Notes under the pieces: model-generated | The model's database searches: none | What the model was told of the DNA's origin: nothing | Seen by the model: the letters and a program-made list of their open reading frames with translations, nothing else | Shown: positions 30,487 to 39,803 of the stretch, piece by piece | Position numbering within the stretch: position 1 is the first letter of the stretch | Layout of the letters: each line of letters begins with the position of its first letter | Made by a program: the position numbers and the translations under genes | From: an uncultured Lachnospiraceae bacterium | Lineage (GTDB): Bacteria > Bacillota > Clostridia > Lachnospirales > Lachnospiraceae | Length of the DNA: 64,000 nt | Assembly (NCBI GenBank): GCA_910576815.1 | Contig: CAJTKA010000003.1 | Span: 1 to 64,000, forward strand | Reading direction: 5' to 3'

Positions 30487-31662
30487 ATGAAGAAGATCGC
30501 ATGTTTTTGTATTCCTGCACACGGGCACACCAATCCGATGCTTCCAGTTGCGGCAGAGCTTGTCAGACGCGGAAATATTGTGCGTTTCTATTCATTTGGC
30601 GAATTTGAGAAAAAGATCAGCGCTACGGGAGCGGAATTTATTTCCTGTGATTCTTTTTTTGCCAAAGTTGACAGAAAAGGAAGAAGCAGGTTTGAAGAAA
30701 GTTTCTACTACAGAAATGACAATACAGGATATCCGTATCACCCTTAGCATGAATGATTTTCTGGAGCAGGAATTTCAGACGTTCCGACCGGATGTGGTTT
30801 ATACGGACTCGGTTTGCTTTTGGGGGAAATTGAATGCCTGGAAGCATCAGGTACCGATGGTGGTGTCTACGAGCACCTTTGCCTTTAATCAAAAGTCTTC
30901 TCAATATATGAAAAGCAGTTTGAAAGAAATGGCTGACCTCATTTTTGGACTTCCAAGAATCTCTAAGGAATTAAAAAAACTGGAGCCTTACGGATATCAT
31001 GTAAAAAGCGTGCTCTCCCTGATTCAGAGCGACAATGATACGGATTCCGTTGTGTATACTTCGCGAAAATTTCAGCCGTGCGCGGAGAGTTTTTCGGAGC
31101 ATTATGCTTTTGTCGGGCCTTCAGTATTTTCTGACGTGCTGCCTGAAAAAGAAAAGGAGCGGCCGCTCGTTTATATTTCTCTGGGAACAGTTATTAACGA
31201 TCGCCCTGATTTTTATAGGAAGTGTATCAACGCGTTGAAAGAAATGCCCGTTGATGTGGTGATATCCTGCGGAAATGCGATCGACCGTGAAGCGCTGGGA
31301 GAATTGCCGAATCAGATTCAGGTGCACCCCTATGTAGATCAGCTTGCCATACTTGCAAGGACAGATGTTTTATCACTCACTGCGGTATGAACAGCGTCTC
31401 CGAAAGTCTGTATATGGCGGCGCCGATGGTTCTTTATCCGCAGACAAATGAGCAGAATGCCGTAGCGAGGAGAGTGACCGAGGTCGGCACGGGGATGCTG
31501 CTGCAAGATGGTTCTTGCGAAGGCATCCGTACGGCTGTACAGGAAATTTTAGATAATAGCATATATGCAAAAGCAGCGGCTGAATGCAGCGCGGATTTCC
31601 GGGCATGCAGCGGACCCGCGGGAGCAGCCGAATTTATTGAAAATGCTCCTCACTTATTGTAA
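30487..31662 (+). pseudogene. UDP-glycosyltransferase (macrolide GT type), broken by two one-base frameshifts
   Basis: The N-terminus (MKKIACFCIPAHGHTNPMLPVA) is typical of GT1 enzymes. Frame changes occur at a run of seven T (30654-30660, six would keep frame) and a run of four T (31368-31371, five would give DVFITHCGMNSVSESL). With both corrected the protein is about 390 residues, full length, with the donor-binding signature THCGMNS...PQTNEQ intact. So this is either a very recent pseudogene or an error in homopolymer length. These enzymes glycosylate small hydrophobic acceptors or lipids. Confidence 0.85.
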
Positions 31663-31724
31663 ACTAAAGATTAAGTGTTAGAAAAATAGGTTGGCAATAA
31701 GCATAGAGGAAAGGCGAAATCAAT

Positions 31725-32222
31725 ATGAAACTTACTGTGAATGCATCGTGGAAACTGATCTGCGCGGAGGAGGAGCTTAAAGGAACCGTCAGGACGGCGG
31801 TTTCGGTTGCCGACGATCTGCGTGCCGTATTTGGAGATATCGGCGGCGTACATAAGAGCCATTCCCTGAGCGAAATTCAGGGTGATGGCATTATTTTCGG
31901 GACGATACAGGAAAGCGACCTTCTTGCGTCTCTTGAAAAAGAAGGCCGTCTGTCCTTTGATGAGATCAGAGACAAGCGCGAAGTTTATCAAATGTGTGTG
32001 CTTTTCCCGTCTGTTGAAAATGACGGGACGATTCTTGTGATTGCTGGAAGCGATAAGCGCGGGACCATCTACGGGCTTTACCGCTTCAGCGAAATGTGCG
32101 GTATTCCCCCGCTTAGGAAATGGAGCGGATGCGAGCCGAAAAAGCAAAGCGGCATCACACTTGAACTTCCTGCGGAGATGACGTCGCATGAACCGTCAGT
32201 CAGATACCGCGGCATCTTTGAT
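31725..32222 (+). pseudogene. N-terminal fragment of a GH115 alpha-glucuronidase
   Basis: About 165 residues match the start of GH115 proteins, including IIFGTIQESDLLASLEKEG and the signature VIAGSDKRGTIYGLYRFSE, ending at HEPSVRYRGIF. Catalytic residues lie later in the family and are missing. The gene is cut where it meets a minus-strand LytTR fragment. A full enzyme would remove glucuronic acid from xylan, in keeping with the GH10 gene. Confidence 0.8.
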
Positions 32223-32509
32223 ATTCTGATAAAGTCTTTTTCCGATAGGGTATCTTCCAGCTCGTACAGCCTTTGTCTGATTTCGAGGACAGCTTCCTGC
32301 GTATATAAAAAAGTACGGTTGTCTACCGCTTCAAAATACAGGACCTCTGACGCATTGATGAAACAGTATGCATCGTCCTTTTTGGCGTAGAACTTGTTGT
32401 CGAACAACTCAATATGTGTTTTTAACCGCAGCACTTCATCGTCTGCTTTTCTGCATTGGATGAGCACTTTTAACGTTTCTTCCATATGTTCCATAATTTG
32501 AATTTCCAT
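32219..32509 (-). pseudogene. LytTR-family regulator, C-terminus lost
   Basis: From ATG 32509 (ribosome site GGAGGGACGCC) the protein reads as a small LytTR DNA-binding protein (ELFDNKFYAKKDDAYCFINASEVLYFEAVDNRTFLY...EKDFIRISK). Just after RISK, where the family continues with the last strands of the DNA-binding domain, sequence becomes the reverse of GH115. The frame runs on to 32078 through this foreign sequence, giving a 143-residue chimera. A deletion or inversion joined the two genes. Confidence 0.75.
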
Positions 32510-32795
32510 GGCGTCCCTCCAATTCTTATTATAGGCAGCTAAGAGTTTTTCTCAACCGATTTCAGGTAAGAGGTACAAAAAGGGAGGGTGAGATGCCACG
32601 GGACTATTTGGATGGCTTCATTTGTAATAAGATAATGAATATGTTATTCTATTTCTATATTGTTTCGTGAAATTTGTGATGCTTTGTAATGAGGGTAAGT
32701 ATGAAGAAGTTAATGTTGTCGATCGATGTTGTGTGTCATGGCGGTATGAGCGTAAAAGGGCAGGAGACGGAAGTATCAGGAGGGCAATGCCTGTA

Positions 32796-32955
32796 GGATT
32801 TTTATAGAAAACAGTCAGCACGATGAAGAAGGCTGGCATCCGATGATCGTTACCGACAGCAAGTGCCTGAGGGAATGGGAGCATATGGATATGATTGCTG
32901 CGGTGGACGGTACGGAAAAGGGAGTTTTGGTACGGATATACAGTCGGGAGGATTA
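32796..32955 (+). other. Open fragment without start, possible gene tail
   Basis: The frame RIFIENSQHDEEGWHPMIV...VLVRIYSRED ends at TAG 32953-32955, four bases before the next gene's ATG, as if it were the end of an upstream operon partner. No start or family recognised. The rest of 32510-32958 has nothing I can support. Confidence 0.3.
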
Positions 32956-32958
32956 GGA

Positions 32959-33837
32959 ATGGAACATTTAGTTAAGTTAGATGCAGTCGTAACAGGATTC
33001 CATGTTACGGAGCAGTATATTGATTGTATGTGCGGAAAAAATTTAATAAAAGTCGATAAATCCTCTGGGGAAATCCTTTTCCAAAAAGAGGTTTTTGAGA
33101 AAGAAGGCTTATCCAGAAAACTGATTGCAGATGAGGGGCAGATTTTTATTTATGATTTTTGCACACTTTATATCTTAAACCAAAAAGATTATGAGCTGGT
33201 TGGGAAGTGGCAATTGGGTGATGATTTAAGTTCCGACATTTGTGGAATCGCGGCGGATCAGGATACTGTTTATTGCTCCATACGCAACGGGAAAATCATT
33301 ACCCTTGACAGACAGTCGTATCAGCTCAAAGAGTTTCCTGTTTCCGAAAGCAGTATGTGGAGCGTCAAAATATACGATGCATATTTAGTCTGCGGAACCG
33401 TAGACGGGAAAGTACTGCTATTAGACCGCACAACACTTGCCGCGGAAAAGGAGCTTGTTTTAGAAAAGAAAAATGTCGGCAGTTTATATCTTGATGGAGA
33501 TATCTTATATGCCGCAGGCCACGACGGAAAATTGTTTAAGATCAATCTGAGGAGTTTTGAGATTGAGACGTTTATCAAGAATGTACATAAAAAGATGTTT
33601 GATTGTGCGGGAATCTATGAGAATAATCTGATAACGATTTCCTATCCCTGCTCAGAGATTGCTTTTTGGAATAAAGATACTTTGGAAAAGGTAAAGGGAA
33701 TCAATACGCCGTTGAAGCTGTCAGGACGCACGTATATTGAAAAAGATTCTATGTATCTTTCTTCCCGAAATATTTTGGGGATTGATCGGATAAACCTAAA
33801 TGAGGTGGTATGCCAGGGTGAAAAATCAGGTTTCTGA
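32959..33837 (+). CDS. Beta-propeller repeat protein of unknown role
   Basis: A 292-residue protein. ATG 32959 is chosen because GGGAGG lies 8 bases upstream; a longer open frame has no such site. About six repeats of roughly 40 residues have a YxxxxxGxIxxLDxxS pattern (CGKNLIKVDKSSGEIL, CSIRNGKIITLDRQSYQL, CGTVDGKVLLLDRTTLA, AAGHDGKLFKINLRSFE), as in PQQ/WD-like propellers. No signal peptide or membrane span. Its end overlaps the convergent CPBP gene by 12 bases. Confidence 0.7.
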   Translation: MEHLVKLDAVVTGFHVTEQYIDCMCGKNLIKVDKSSGEILFQKEVFEKEGLSRKLIADEGQIFIYDFCTLYILNQKDYELVGKWQLGDDLSSDICGIAADQDTVYCSIRNGKIITLDRQSYQLKEFPVSESSMWSVKIYDAYLVCGTVDGKVLLLDRTTLAAEKELVLEKKNVGSLYLDGDILYAAGHDGKLFKINLRSFEIETFIKNVHKKMFDCAGIYENNLITISYPCSEIAFWNKDTLEKVKGINTPLKLSGRTYIEKDSMYLSSRNILGIDRINLNEVVCQGEKSGF

Positions 33838-34371
33838 TTTGCACCGATTCCTTACAAAACAATAAAAATAGAGTGCGCAAAAACTGCATACAACAGTTCC
33901 AACGATATCGGCGATCAAAATCGGTTCTGCTTCAAATGCGCCCAAGAGGTCTACCGCGATATGTACCAAAATGCAGGGCAGAACGCTTTTGCATTCATAA
34001 AAAACGACAGAAAAAGCGATGCCCGTTGCAAAGGCATATGTTACTTGGAGCAAAATAAATACAAGAGGATACTTCCCAATATTCAAAAGATGCAGGCAGC
34101 CAAACAATACGCTGGAAAAGATGATGGCTTTATTTTGATTCGATATCTGTTCAATGGAACGACATAAAAAACTCCTGAAAATCAGTTCTTCCATGATGCT
34201 GATAAATACACTGCTGATCAGTGCCAAAACGATATTTATCTTTGCGCCTGAAAATAAATAGGGGAGATTGACGAGCGGGACAAGGAAAAGAAAAAAGTTT
34301 GTTTGCAGGAAATACTCTCCTTCCCACATACATACGCCATAATAGGATAGAGATTCTCTTTTTCCTATCAT
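33826..34371 (-). CDS. CPBP-family intramembrane metalloprotease (Abi/CAAX type)
   Basis: The 181-residue frame has several membrane spans and the family motifs EELIFRS (EExxxR), FGCLHLLN (FxxxH) and HIAVDLLG. These residues form the glutamyl/histidine active site of Rce1-like proteases. The usual first membrane span is found in the same frame upstream of the ATG (NESVAEICSILIVLAIVFLMIG, to about 34450) but without a clear start codon. The gene may therefore begin at a non-ATG codon or be truncated next to the thrS terminator. Confidence 0.75.
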   Translation of the reverse strand: MIGKRESLSYYGVCMWEGEYFLQTNFFLFLVPLVNLPYLFSGAKINIVLALISSVFISIMEELIFRSFLCRSIEQISNQNKAIIFSSVLFGCLHLLNIGKYPLVFILLQVTYAFATGIAFSVVFYECKSVLPCILVHIAVDLLGAFEAEPILIADIVGTVVCSFCALYFYCFVRNRCKSET

Positions 34372-34469
34372 GAGAAATACGATTGCCAGAACGATTAGAA
34401 TGCTGCATATTTCGGCAACACTTTCATTTGGAGGCGCAGAGACGGGGAATGTTACAGAGATTGTGAAAA

Positions 34470-34499
34470 AATAGTGAGGGGCAAATAACCGCCCCTCTA
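34470..34499 (-). terminator. Terminator of thrS
   Basis: On the minus strand GAGGGGC pairs with GCCCCTC around an 8-base loop, followed by ACTATTTTTT. It lies 15 bases after the thrS stop. Confidence 0.8.
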
Positions 34500-34513
34500 C
34501 ACAATCCTTATCT

Positions 34514-36267
34514 TCAGATTCCTTCCTCCCGCAGAACCTCCAGCAATTTTTTGATCGTTATATTCCCCAGATCGCCTGCGTCTCTCCCGCGGACGGAAAC
34601 GCTGCCTGTTTCTGCCTCCTTCTCGCCGACAATTAGCATATAAGGCACTCTTTCCAGCCTCGCAGATCTGATCTTATAGCCTATTTTTTCAGCCCTTGCA
34701 TCCAGCTCGCAGCGCAGTCCCTCTTTTTTCAGAGTCGCTTCTATTTCTTTGGCGTAGTCAATATACTTATCCGAGAGCGACAATACTTTCACCTGCACGG
34801 GCGAAAGCCATAAGGGGAATTTCCCGGCATAATGCTCGATCAGGATGCCTAAAAACCGTTCGATGGAGCCAAATAAGACCCTATGAATCATGATGGGACG
34901 GTGCTTGTTTCCGTCTTCTCCAATATACTCTGCGTCAAAGCGCTGCGGCAATTGAAAGTCCAACTGAATGGTTCCGCATTGCCATGTCCTGCCAATGGAG
35001 TCTTCCAAGTGGAAGTCGATCTTCGGTCCGTAAAAGGCGCCGTCCCCCTCATTGATTACATAGGGCAGTTTCAGGTCATCCAAAGCATTTTTAAGCCGTT
35101 CGTTGCCAGTTCCCAATCTTCATCACTGCCGATGGAATTTACCGGTCGTGTAGATAATTCTACGTGATAGGGAAATCCAAACGTGGAATATACCTCATCG
35201 ATCAGGCGGGCAACGCCTTTGATCTCGTCCTGTATCTGTTCGGGCGTCATAAAAATATGGGCATCGTCCTGCGTACAGCAGCGTACGCGCATCAGACCGT
35301 GTAACGTGCCTGACGCTTCGTTTCTGTGAATGAGTCCCAACTCGCTGATGCGCAGGGGAAATTCCCGATAGGAGCGGGGCTCCATTTGATAGACAAGCAT
35401 ACCGCCGGGGCAGCTCATCGGTTTGATGGCAAAATCTGTCCCGTCGATGGAAGTGGTATACATCTTATCCCGATAATGCTCCCAGTGCCCCGACGTTTCC
35501 CAAAGCTGACGGTTTAACAGGATGGGCGTGGATATTTCCACATATCCTTCTTTTGCGTGCATCTTTCGCCAGTAATCAATCAGCAGATTTTTTAAGATTA
35601 GCCCCTTGGGGAGAAAGAAGGGAAATCCCGGCCCTTCCTCAAGCAGTGCAAATAAGCCCAATTCTTTCCCTAATTTTCTGTGATCCCTCTTTTTCGCTTC
35701 TTCCAATCGGTTTAGGTATTCCACCAGCATGTCTTCGTTGGGAAAGGAAGTGCCGTAAATTCTGGTGAGCATTTTGTTCTTTTCATCACCCCGCCAGTAG
35801 GCGCCAGCGACGGATAGCAGCTTAAAGGCTTTGACCGTGCTGGTGTAGGCCACATGAGGGCCTGCGCACATTTCCAGATATTCCCCTTGCTGATAAAAGC
35901 TGATTTCCTCATCTTCCGGCAGGTCTTTTAGCATTTCGATTTTATAGGGTTCATCTCTTTCTTCCATCAGATGTACTGCTTTTTCGCGGTCTGCCGTAAA
36001 CTGCCGAAGCTGCAAATTTTCTTTGACGATTTTTTTCATCTCCGCTTCGATCTCGGCCAAATTTTCTTCCGAGAAATGGAAGGCAAAATCAAAATCATAG
36101 TAAAAACCTTCTGTAATGGAGGGGCCGATCGCGCATTTGGTTTCCGGATACAGTCGTTTCACCGCCTGCGCCAGAATATGCGCCGTCGTATGCCGAAAGG
36201 CATTTTTCCCCAATTCTTCCTCAAATGCTGCTTCTCTGATAGAACCGTCCTTCATTTTGATCTTCAT
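34514..36267 (-). CDS. thrS: Threonyl-tRNA synthetase lacking a TGS domain, with an apparent one-base frameshift
   Basis: This enzyme charges tRNA-Thr. The N-terminal part goes straight from MKIKMKDGSIREAAF into the second editing-like domain (HTTAHILAQAVKRLYPETK), so the roughly 60-residue TGS domain is absent. Class II motifs follow: ETSGHWEHYRDKMY, the zinc-site Cys in PMSCPGGM, RVRCCTQDDAHIF, and motif 3 with the anticodon-binding domain in the C-terminal part. The frame breaks at a run of five T on the plus strand (35088-35092); six would give ATNGLKNALDDLKLPYV. As read, the protein stops after 398 residues and the last 200 lie in another frame. A T-box leader precedes it. The gap may be a sequencing error, or this may be a dispensable second thrS. 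Confidence 0.85.
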
Positions 36268-36299
36268 TTTTTCTCTCCTTTTTTACTTTTTAAATCAAC

Positions 36300-36562
36300 A
36301 TAAGAAAAGCACTCTTAAAGATACTGCTGTATCTCTAAGGGTGCCTGCTGCACGGTTCCACCTTAATTTTTCACTTCAGCTTCCAACAAAGCCTAACCTT
36401 TAACGCAGGTGTACGGTAATGCTTACGTCTACTTTCAGCATTACAGCTAGGGAATGGTTTTCACATACGATCCACATAAGCATCTTCCACCAAATGATGC
36501 TCTCTCTGGCTGCAACCGGTATGCTACTCGTTTCCGTCATCGCTTTTCTTTCTGTTGATTTG
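36300..36562 (-). promoter_or_regulatory. T-box riboswitch (tRNA-Thr) controlling thrS
   Basis: The leader on the minus strand carries the T-box core AAGGTGGAACCGTG (36351-36364). This is followed by a terminator whose arms GCACCCTTAGAGATA and TATCTTTAAGAGTGC span 36309-36344 and precede TTTTC. Upstream Stem I sequence includes GACGGAAACGAGTAG and AGAGAGAGCATC...GGTGGAAG. A GAAAACCATTCC segment offers ACC, a Thr codon, as specifier. Uncharged tRNA-Thr should favour the antiterminator and thrS expression. Confidence 0.88.
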
Positions 36563-36568
36563 TTTATG

Positions 36569-36597
36569 ATAGTAACATTACTATTTGGGGTTGTCAA
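36569..36597 (-). promoter_or_regulatory. Promoter of the thrS T-box transcript
   Basis: On the minus strand TTGACA, 17 bases, TACTAT. The -35 is perfect and the start would fall close to the first Stem I bases. Confidence 0.75.
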
Positions 36598-36694
36598 GAG
36601 CAAAAAAATAAGTTTGGGGACCATGCCTTTTGATCAAAATTTGTATGGAAGCCTCATAAATTTTTCAAATTGTAAGATTATTTTAAGATTCTTC

Positions 36695-36743
36695 TTGACG
36701 AGGGGATTATACGAGCGCATAATAGATTATACAAATGTATAAT
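36695..36743 (+). promoter_or_regulatory. Promoter and BlaI-type operator of the blaI-M56 operon
   Basis: TTGACG (36695-36700), 17 bases, CATAAT (36718-36723). Directly downstream is the perfect palindrome ATTATACA-AA-TGTATAAT (36726-36743), containing TACAnnTGTA, the known BlaI/MecI recognition core. Repressor bound here would cover the transcription start, as in the classic autoregulated bla and mec systems. Confidence 0.75.
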
Positions 36744-36803
36744 ACAAGGATTTGCGGACAGCTAACTTATAAGACACATAAATGCTCTGGAATGGAGGAA
36801 AAA

Positions 36804-37226
36804 ATGGCGGATGCGGTAAAAAAGCTGGGAGAAGCGGAAGTGGAGATCATGCAGGTGATTTGGGACAGCGACAGCCCGGTCACGTCCAATTTTATTTTGA
36901 AACAATTACAGGATTCAAGGAAATGGCAGCTTTCCACGCTGATGACTTCTTTGGCAAGGCTTGCGGATAAGGGTTTTGTGGCATGCGACCGTTCCACGGG
37001 GAGCAATCTCTATACGGCGTTGATCCCGGAGAATCAATATAAGACCGGAGCGAGCAGGCAGTTTCTGGAAAAACTGTATCACAATTCTTTGCGGAATATG
37101 GTGGCGGCGCTGTATGACGATAAGGCATTGAAGGAAAGTGATGTGGCGCAGCTGCGGGATTTTCTGGATCAGCTGGAAGCGGAACAGAACGACGCAAATG
37201 AACAGATCAGGGAGGGCAATGAATAA
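36804..37226 (+). CDS. BlaI/MecI-family transcriptional repressor
   Basis: A 140-residue protein. ATG 36804 is preferred because GGAGG precedes it at 5 bases. Winged-helix sequence KKLGEAEVEIMQVIWDSDSPVTSNFILKQL...WQLSTLMTSLARLADKGFV matches the Penicillinase_R family. Its stop overlaps the next gene's ATG (TAATG). It should bind the operator just upstream and be inactivated by signalling from the partner M56 protein. Confidence 0.9.
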   Translation: MADAVKKLGEAEVEIMQVIWDSDSPVTSNFILKQLQDSRKWQLSTLMTSLARLADKGFVACDRSTGSNLYTALIPENQYKTGASRQFLEKLYHNSLRNMVAALYDDKALKESDVAQLRDFLDQLEAEQNDANEQIREGNE

Positions 37227-39244
37227 TGTCTGAACTTTTTCTCACTGTTTTGGAGACTTCATTATCTGTCAGCCCGATCATTGTGCTTATGCTGTTTCTT
37301 TCACCACTTTTTGACAGACGTTATGCTGCAAAGTGGAGCTATCTGATCTGGATTTTTCTTGCAGTCAGGCTGCTCATTCCCTTTGACGCGGAGGACGGCC
37401 GGGCAGCGATGGAGACGCTGTCAAAGTGGAGGCAGCAGGCGGCGATGCAGCCTGCGCCGCAAACAATATCAGAAGATGGGCAGAATGATCAGGAAATATT
37501 GCCTGAGCCGGGAATGCCCCGAATCGTCGTGAAGATTCCTGCGCAGATAACGGCGCCTTTTGCGGCAAAAAAGGGCAGAGTGATGCCGCTTATTGTAATT
37601 GCTTATGTGTGGGCAGCGGGCTGTGCCGTTTATCTTGCAATCAATGTCGGAAGCTATCTGCATTATAAAAGAAAGGTACTTAAATGCGGGACGGTATGGA
37701 AAGACAGGGCTGCTTTAGAGCAGTTGATCCGTATCAGAAGGGAATTAAAAATACAGAGGAATGTGACGGTTGTGTCGTTTCCTGAGGCGGGCAGCCCGAT
37801 GCTGATTGGATATCTGCGTCCGATTTTAATTATGAATAGCGGTGTCTCAGACAAATTGTCCAAATCGGAATCTTTCAGCGAGCGGGAATTGTATTTCATT
37901 CTCAAACACGAGCTGGTACATTGTAAGCGCGGCGACTTGTATGTCAAATTTCTCTTTATGGCGGTGTGCGCACTGCACTGGTTCAATCCGCTTGTCTGGC
38001 TGATGCAGAAAAATGCGGCGGTAACTATGGAACTGTCCTGTGATGAGCATGTGATAAAAGGGATGCCGTCGGAGCAGAAAAAGGTGTATACACAGACACT
38101 CCTCTCCACGCTCCACAAAGGCGGCACACGAAGCGCGATGTTATCGACGGGATTTTTTGAAGGGAAAAAGGTGATGAAAATACGGTTTCAGAATATCCTG
38201 CGTAAGCGTAGGAAAAAGAACGGATTTTATCTGCTTGCGGGTATTGCCATTTTGACGTTCGGTATGGGGACATTAGTCGGGTGCTCCGTGATGGGAGAAA
38301 AGACGGAAGCGGGTGAGACGATTCCGTCGGATACAAACATTGTCAAAATGACGGACGATTTGCAGATCGATAAGGAAGGAACGGACGGTGCGGCAGGAGC
38401 AGACGATAATGCAGAAACGGAAATAGAAAGCAGTACGGGAAACGGTGTGGCAGGATTAGGCAGTAGTGCAGAAAACAGCACAGAGGATGCAATCACCCTC
38501 ACTTTCATGAAGGAAGGGATGGAGGAGGAAAAGCAGGCGGAGCTTGTGGAGGAACCGGAATATATGCTTTATCTGCCTGTAGGAGAATGGCAAAAAATGG
38601 AAACGAATATGTGGCAGGCCGTAATAAACGAGAATGTCAGGCTGTGGGTGTCAAATCTTTCGGACAGACAGCAGGCGGAACAGCTATTAACGAATAACGG
38701 GTATCTTCCAAAGGATGAGGGTATGGAAAAGGAAGAAGACGGGATGGCCTATCGGGTCAGACTGTATGAGATGGAGGGCGAGGTATTTGGCGTATTTTAC
38801 CGTTATCCCGAGGAAGCGGAAGAAGGCTGGGGAAGGGAATTGCCCGTGATCGCGGATACGTTTACAGTGGTCGTACCGAGCGGGCAGTCTTCGGAGAATG
38901 GTACCGCAGGTAATGCGCAGATACTTGGCTATATTTCCCGATTTGGCGACGGATCAGTTACGATCGACAGACAGAATTGGGTGACGCCTGAGGATCCTGA
39001 TTGGAAGCCGGAGTATGATGCGGATGCGGGCTTTGAAATCGTGGATATAGAAGGCGAAGACGTCACCTATCCGCTTGCGGGCGACTGCCACTACTTTGTT
39101 TTGGAAAATCATCAGGGTGAGCGTATAGAAATAGACGAGGCGGCGTTTGCGGACTATCTGCGGGAAACGGATTTTCCGATGTTCTGGGCGATAGAAGTTT
39201 CGGAAGGACAAGTGGTCGGTTTTGCGGAATGGTATAGGCCGTGA
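37226..39244 (+). CDS. M56 (BlaR1-like) membrane metalloprotease sensor with unusual extracytoplasmic domain
   Basis: A 672-residue protein. Three N-terminal membrane spans and a cytoplasmic loop with the zinc-protease motif HELVH (about residue 227, in ILKHELVHCKRGD) are typical of BlaR1/MecR1. A last span (NGFYLLAGIAILTFGMGTLVGCSVMG) is followed by an acidic linker and roughly 280 residues outside the cell. That region lacks the SxxK and KTG motifs of the beta-lactam sensor domain. It holds segments such as EYMLYLPVGEWQKM and GRELPVIADTFTVV, which I do not recognise. Signal unknown; beta-lactam sensing is not supported. Confidence 0.85.
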   Translation: MSELFLTVLETSLSVSPIIVLMLFLSPLFDRRYAAKWSYLIWIFLAVRLLIPFDAEDGRAAMETLSKWRQQAAMQPAPQTISEDGQNDQEILPEPGMPRIVVKIPAQITAPFAAKKGRVMPLIVIAYVWAAGCAVYLAINVGSYLHYKRKVLKCGTVWKDRAALEQLIRIRRELKIQRNVTVVSFPEAGSPMLIGYLRPILIMNSGVSDKLSKSESFSERELYFILKHELVHCKRGDLYVKFLFMAVCALHWFNPLVWLMQKNAAVTMELSCDEHVIKGMPSEQKKVYTQTLLSTLHKGGTRSAMLSTGFFEGKKVMKIRFQNILRKRRKKNGFYLLAGIAILTFGMGTLVGCSVMGEKTEAGETIPSDTNIVKMTDDLQIDKEGTDGAAGADDNAETEIESSTGNGVAGLGSSAENSTEDAITLTFMKEGMEEEKQAELVEEPEYMLYLPVGEWQKMETNMWQAVINENVRLWVSNLSDRQQAEQLLTNNGYLPKDEGMEKEEDGMAYRVRLYEMEGEVFGVFYRYPEEAEEGWGRELPVIADTFTVVVPSGQSSENGTAGNAQILGYISRFGDGSVTIDRQNWVTPEDPDWKPEYDADAGFEIVDIEGEDVTYPLAGDCHYFVLENHQGERIEIDEAAFADYLRETDFPMFWAIEVSEGQVVGFAEWYRP

Positions 39245-39311
39245 GGGAGCCGCAGGTGATTAAGAACGGAGGTTAGATTGTAAAATAAGTCTGATGACCA
39301 TATTTTTCAAT

Positions 39312-39365
39312 CTCGCAGATGCAGAATGAAGTATTCCTTCGGAAAACTTCGAGATTCTGCTCGCG
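39312..39365 (+). repeat. Imperfect hairpin before the MazG-like gene
   Basis: CGC(AGAT)GCAGAAT pairs with ATTCTGC(T)CGCG around a loop with its own small hairpin. It is similar in position and shape to the CGAG...CTCG elements. The remainder of 39245-39402 is empty. Confidence 0.45.
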
Positions 39366-39402
39366 TTACTCAGCGTAAAACGCTTCGAAATGGAGGGAAA
39401 CT

Positions 39403-39729
39403 ATGTTGGATTTCAGTATGAATGAAATGCTGGAAATGCAAAAGCAGCTTCAGGATCAATATCAGGCTCAATGGGAGCCAATCTCGCCTGAAACAGGAAA
39501 AAATAAACTGCTGTGGATGATAGGGGAAGTAGGGGAAGTCATAGATATCGTGAAAAAGAATGGCGGTGAAAAGGTTTGTGCTGATGCCGGATTGAGAAAG
39601 GATTTGGTCGAAGAATTGGCGGATGTACTTATGTATTATAATGACGTGCTGCTGTGTTATGATATTTCAGTCGATGAATTAAAAGAGATATATCAAAAGA
39701 AGTTCGAGAAGAATATGAAGCGGTGGTGA
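39403..39729 (+). CDS. MazG-like nucleotide pyrophosphohydrolase
   Basis: A 108-residue all-helical protein after GGAGGGAAACT. Metal-binding residues appear as GEVGEVIDIVKKN and EELADVLMYYND, the ExxE and ExxD motifs of the MazG/dUTPase-like fold. Members hydrolyse dNTPs or other nucleoside triphosphates to monophosphates; the substrate here is not known. Confidence 0.8.
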   Translation: MLDFSMNEMLEMQKQLQDQYQAQWEPISPETGKNKLLWMIGEVGEVIDIVKKNGGEKVCADAGLRKDLVEELADVLMYYNDVLLCYDISVDELKEIYQKKFEKNMKRW

Positions 39730-39742
39730 ATTGTTTTTGTTA

Positions 39743-39786
39743 TTTACTTTCTCGCTTAAATGTGTGTATGATTTAAGCGAGAAAGT
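39743..39786 (+). promoter_or_regulatory. Promoter overlapped by a 16-bp inverted repeat
   Basis: ACTTTCTCGCTTAAAT (39746-39761) is perfectly inverted at 39771-39786 around nine bases. A possible promoter TTTACT-18-TATGAT (39743-39772) has its -35 in the left arm and its -10 at the right arm. No T tract follows, so an operator is more likely than a terminator. Compare 40482-40528. Confidence 0.55.
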
Positions 39787-39803
39787 GAAGGGGTGAATTT
39801 AAG

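Noticed and set aside
36735..36803. Longer N-terminus for the BlaI repressor
   Set aside because: The extension starts within the operator, has no ribosome site, and GGAGG directly precedes ATG 36804.
37226..39244. Calling the M56 protein a beta-lactam sensor BlaR1
   Set aside because: The outside domain lacks SxxK, SxN and KTG motifs, and no beta-lactamase is near.
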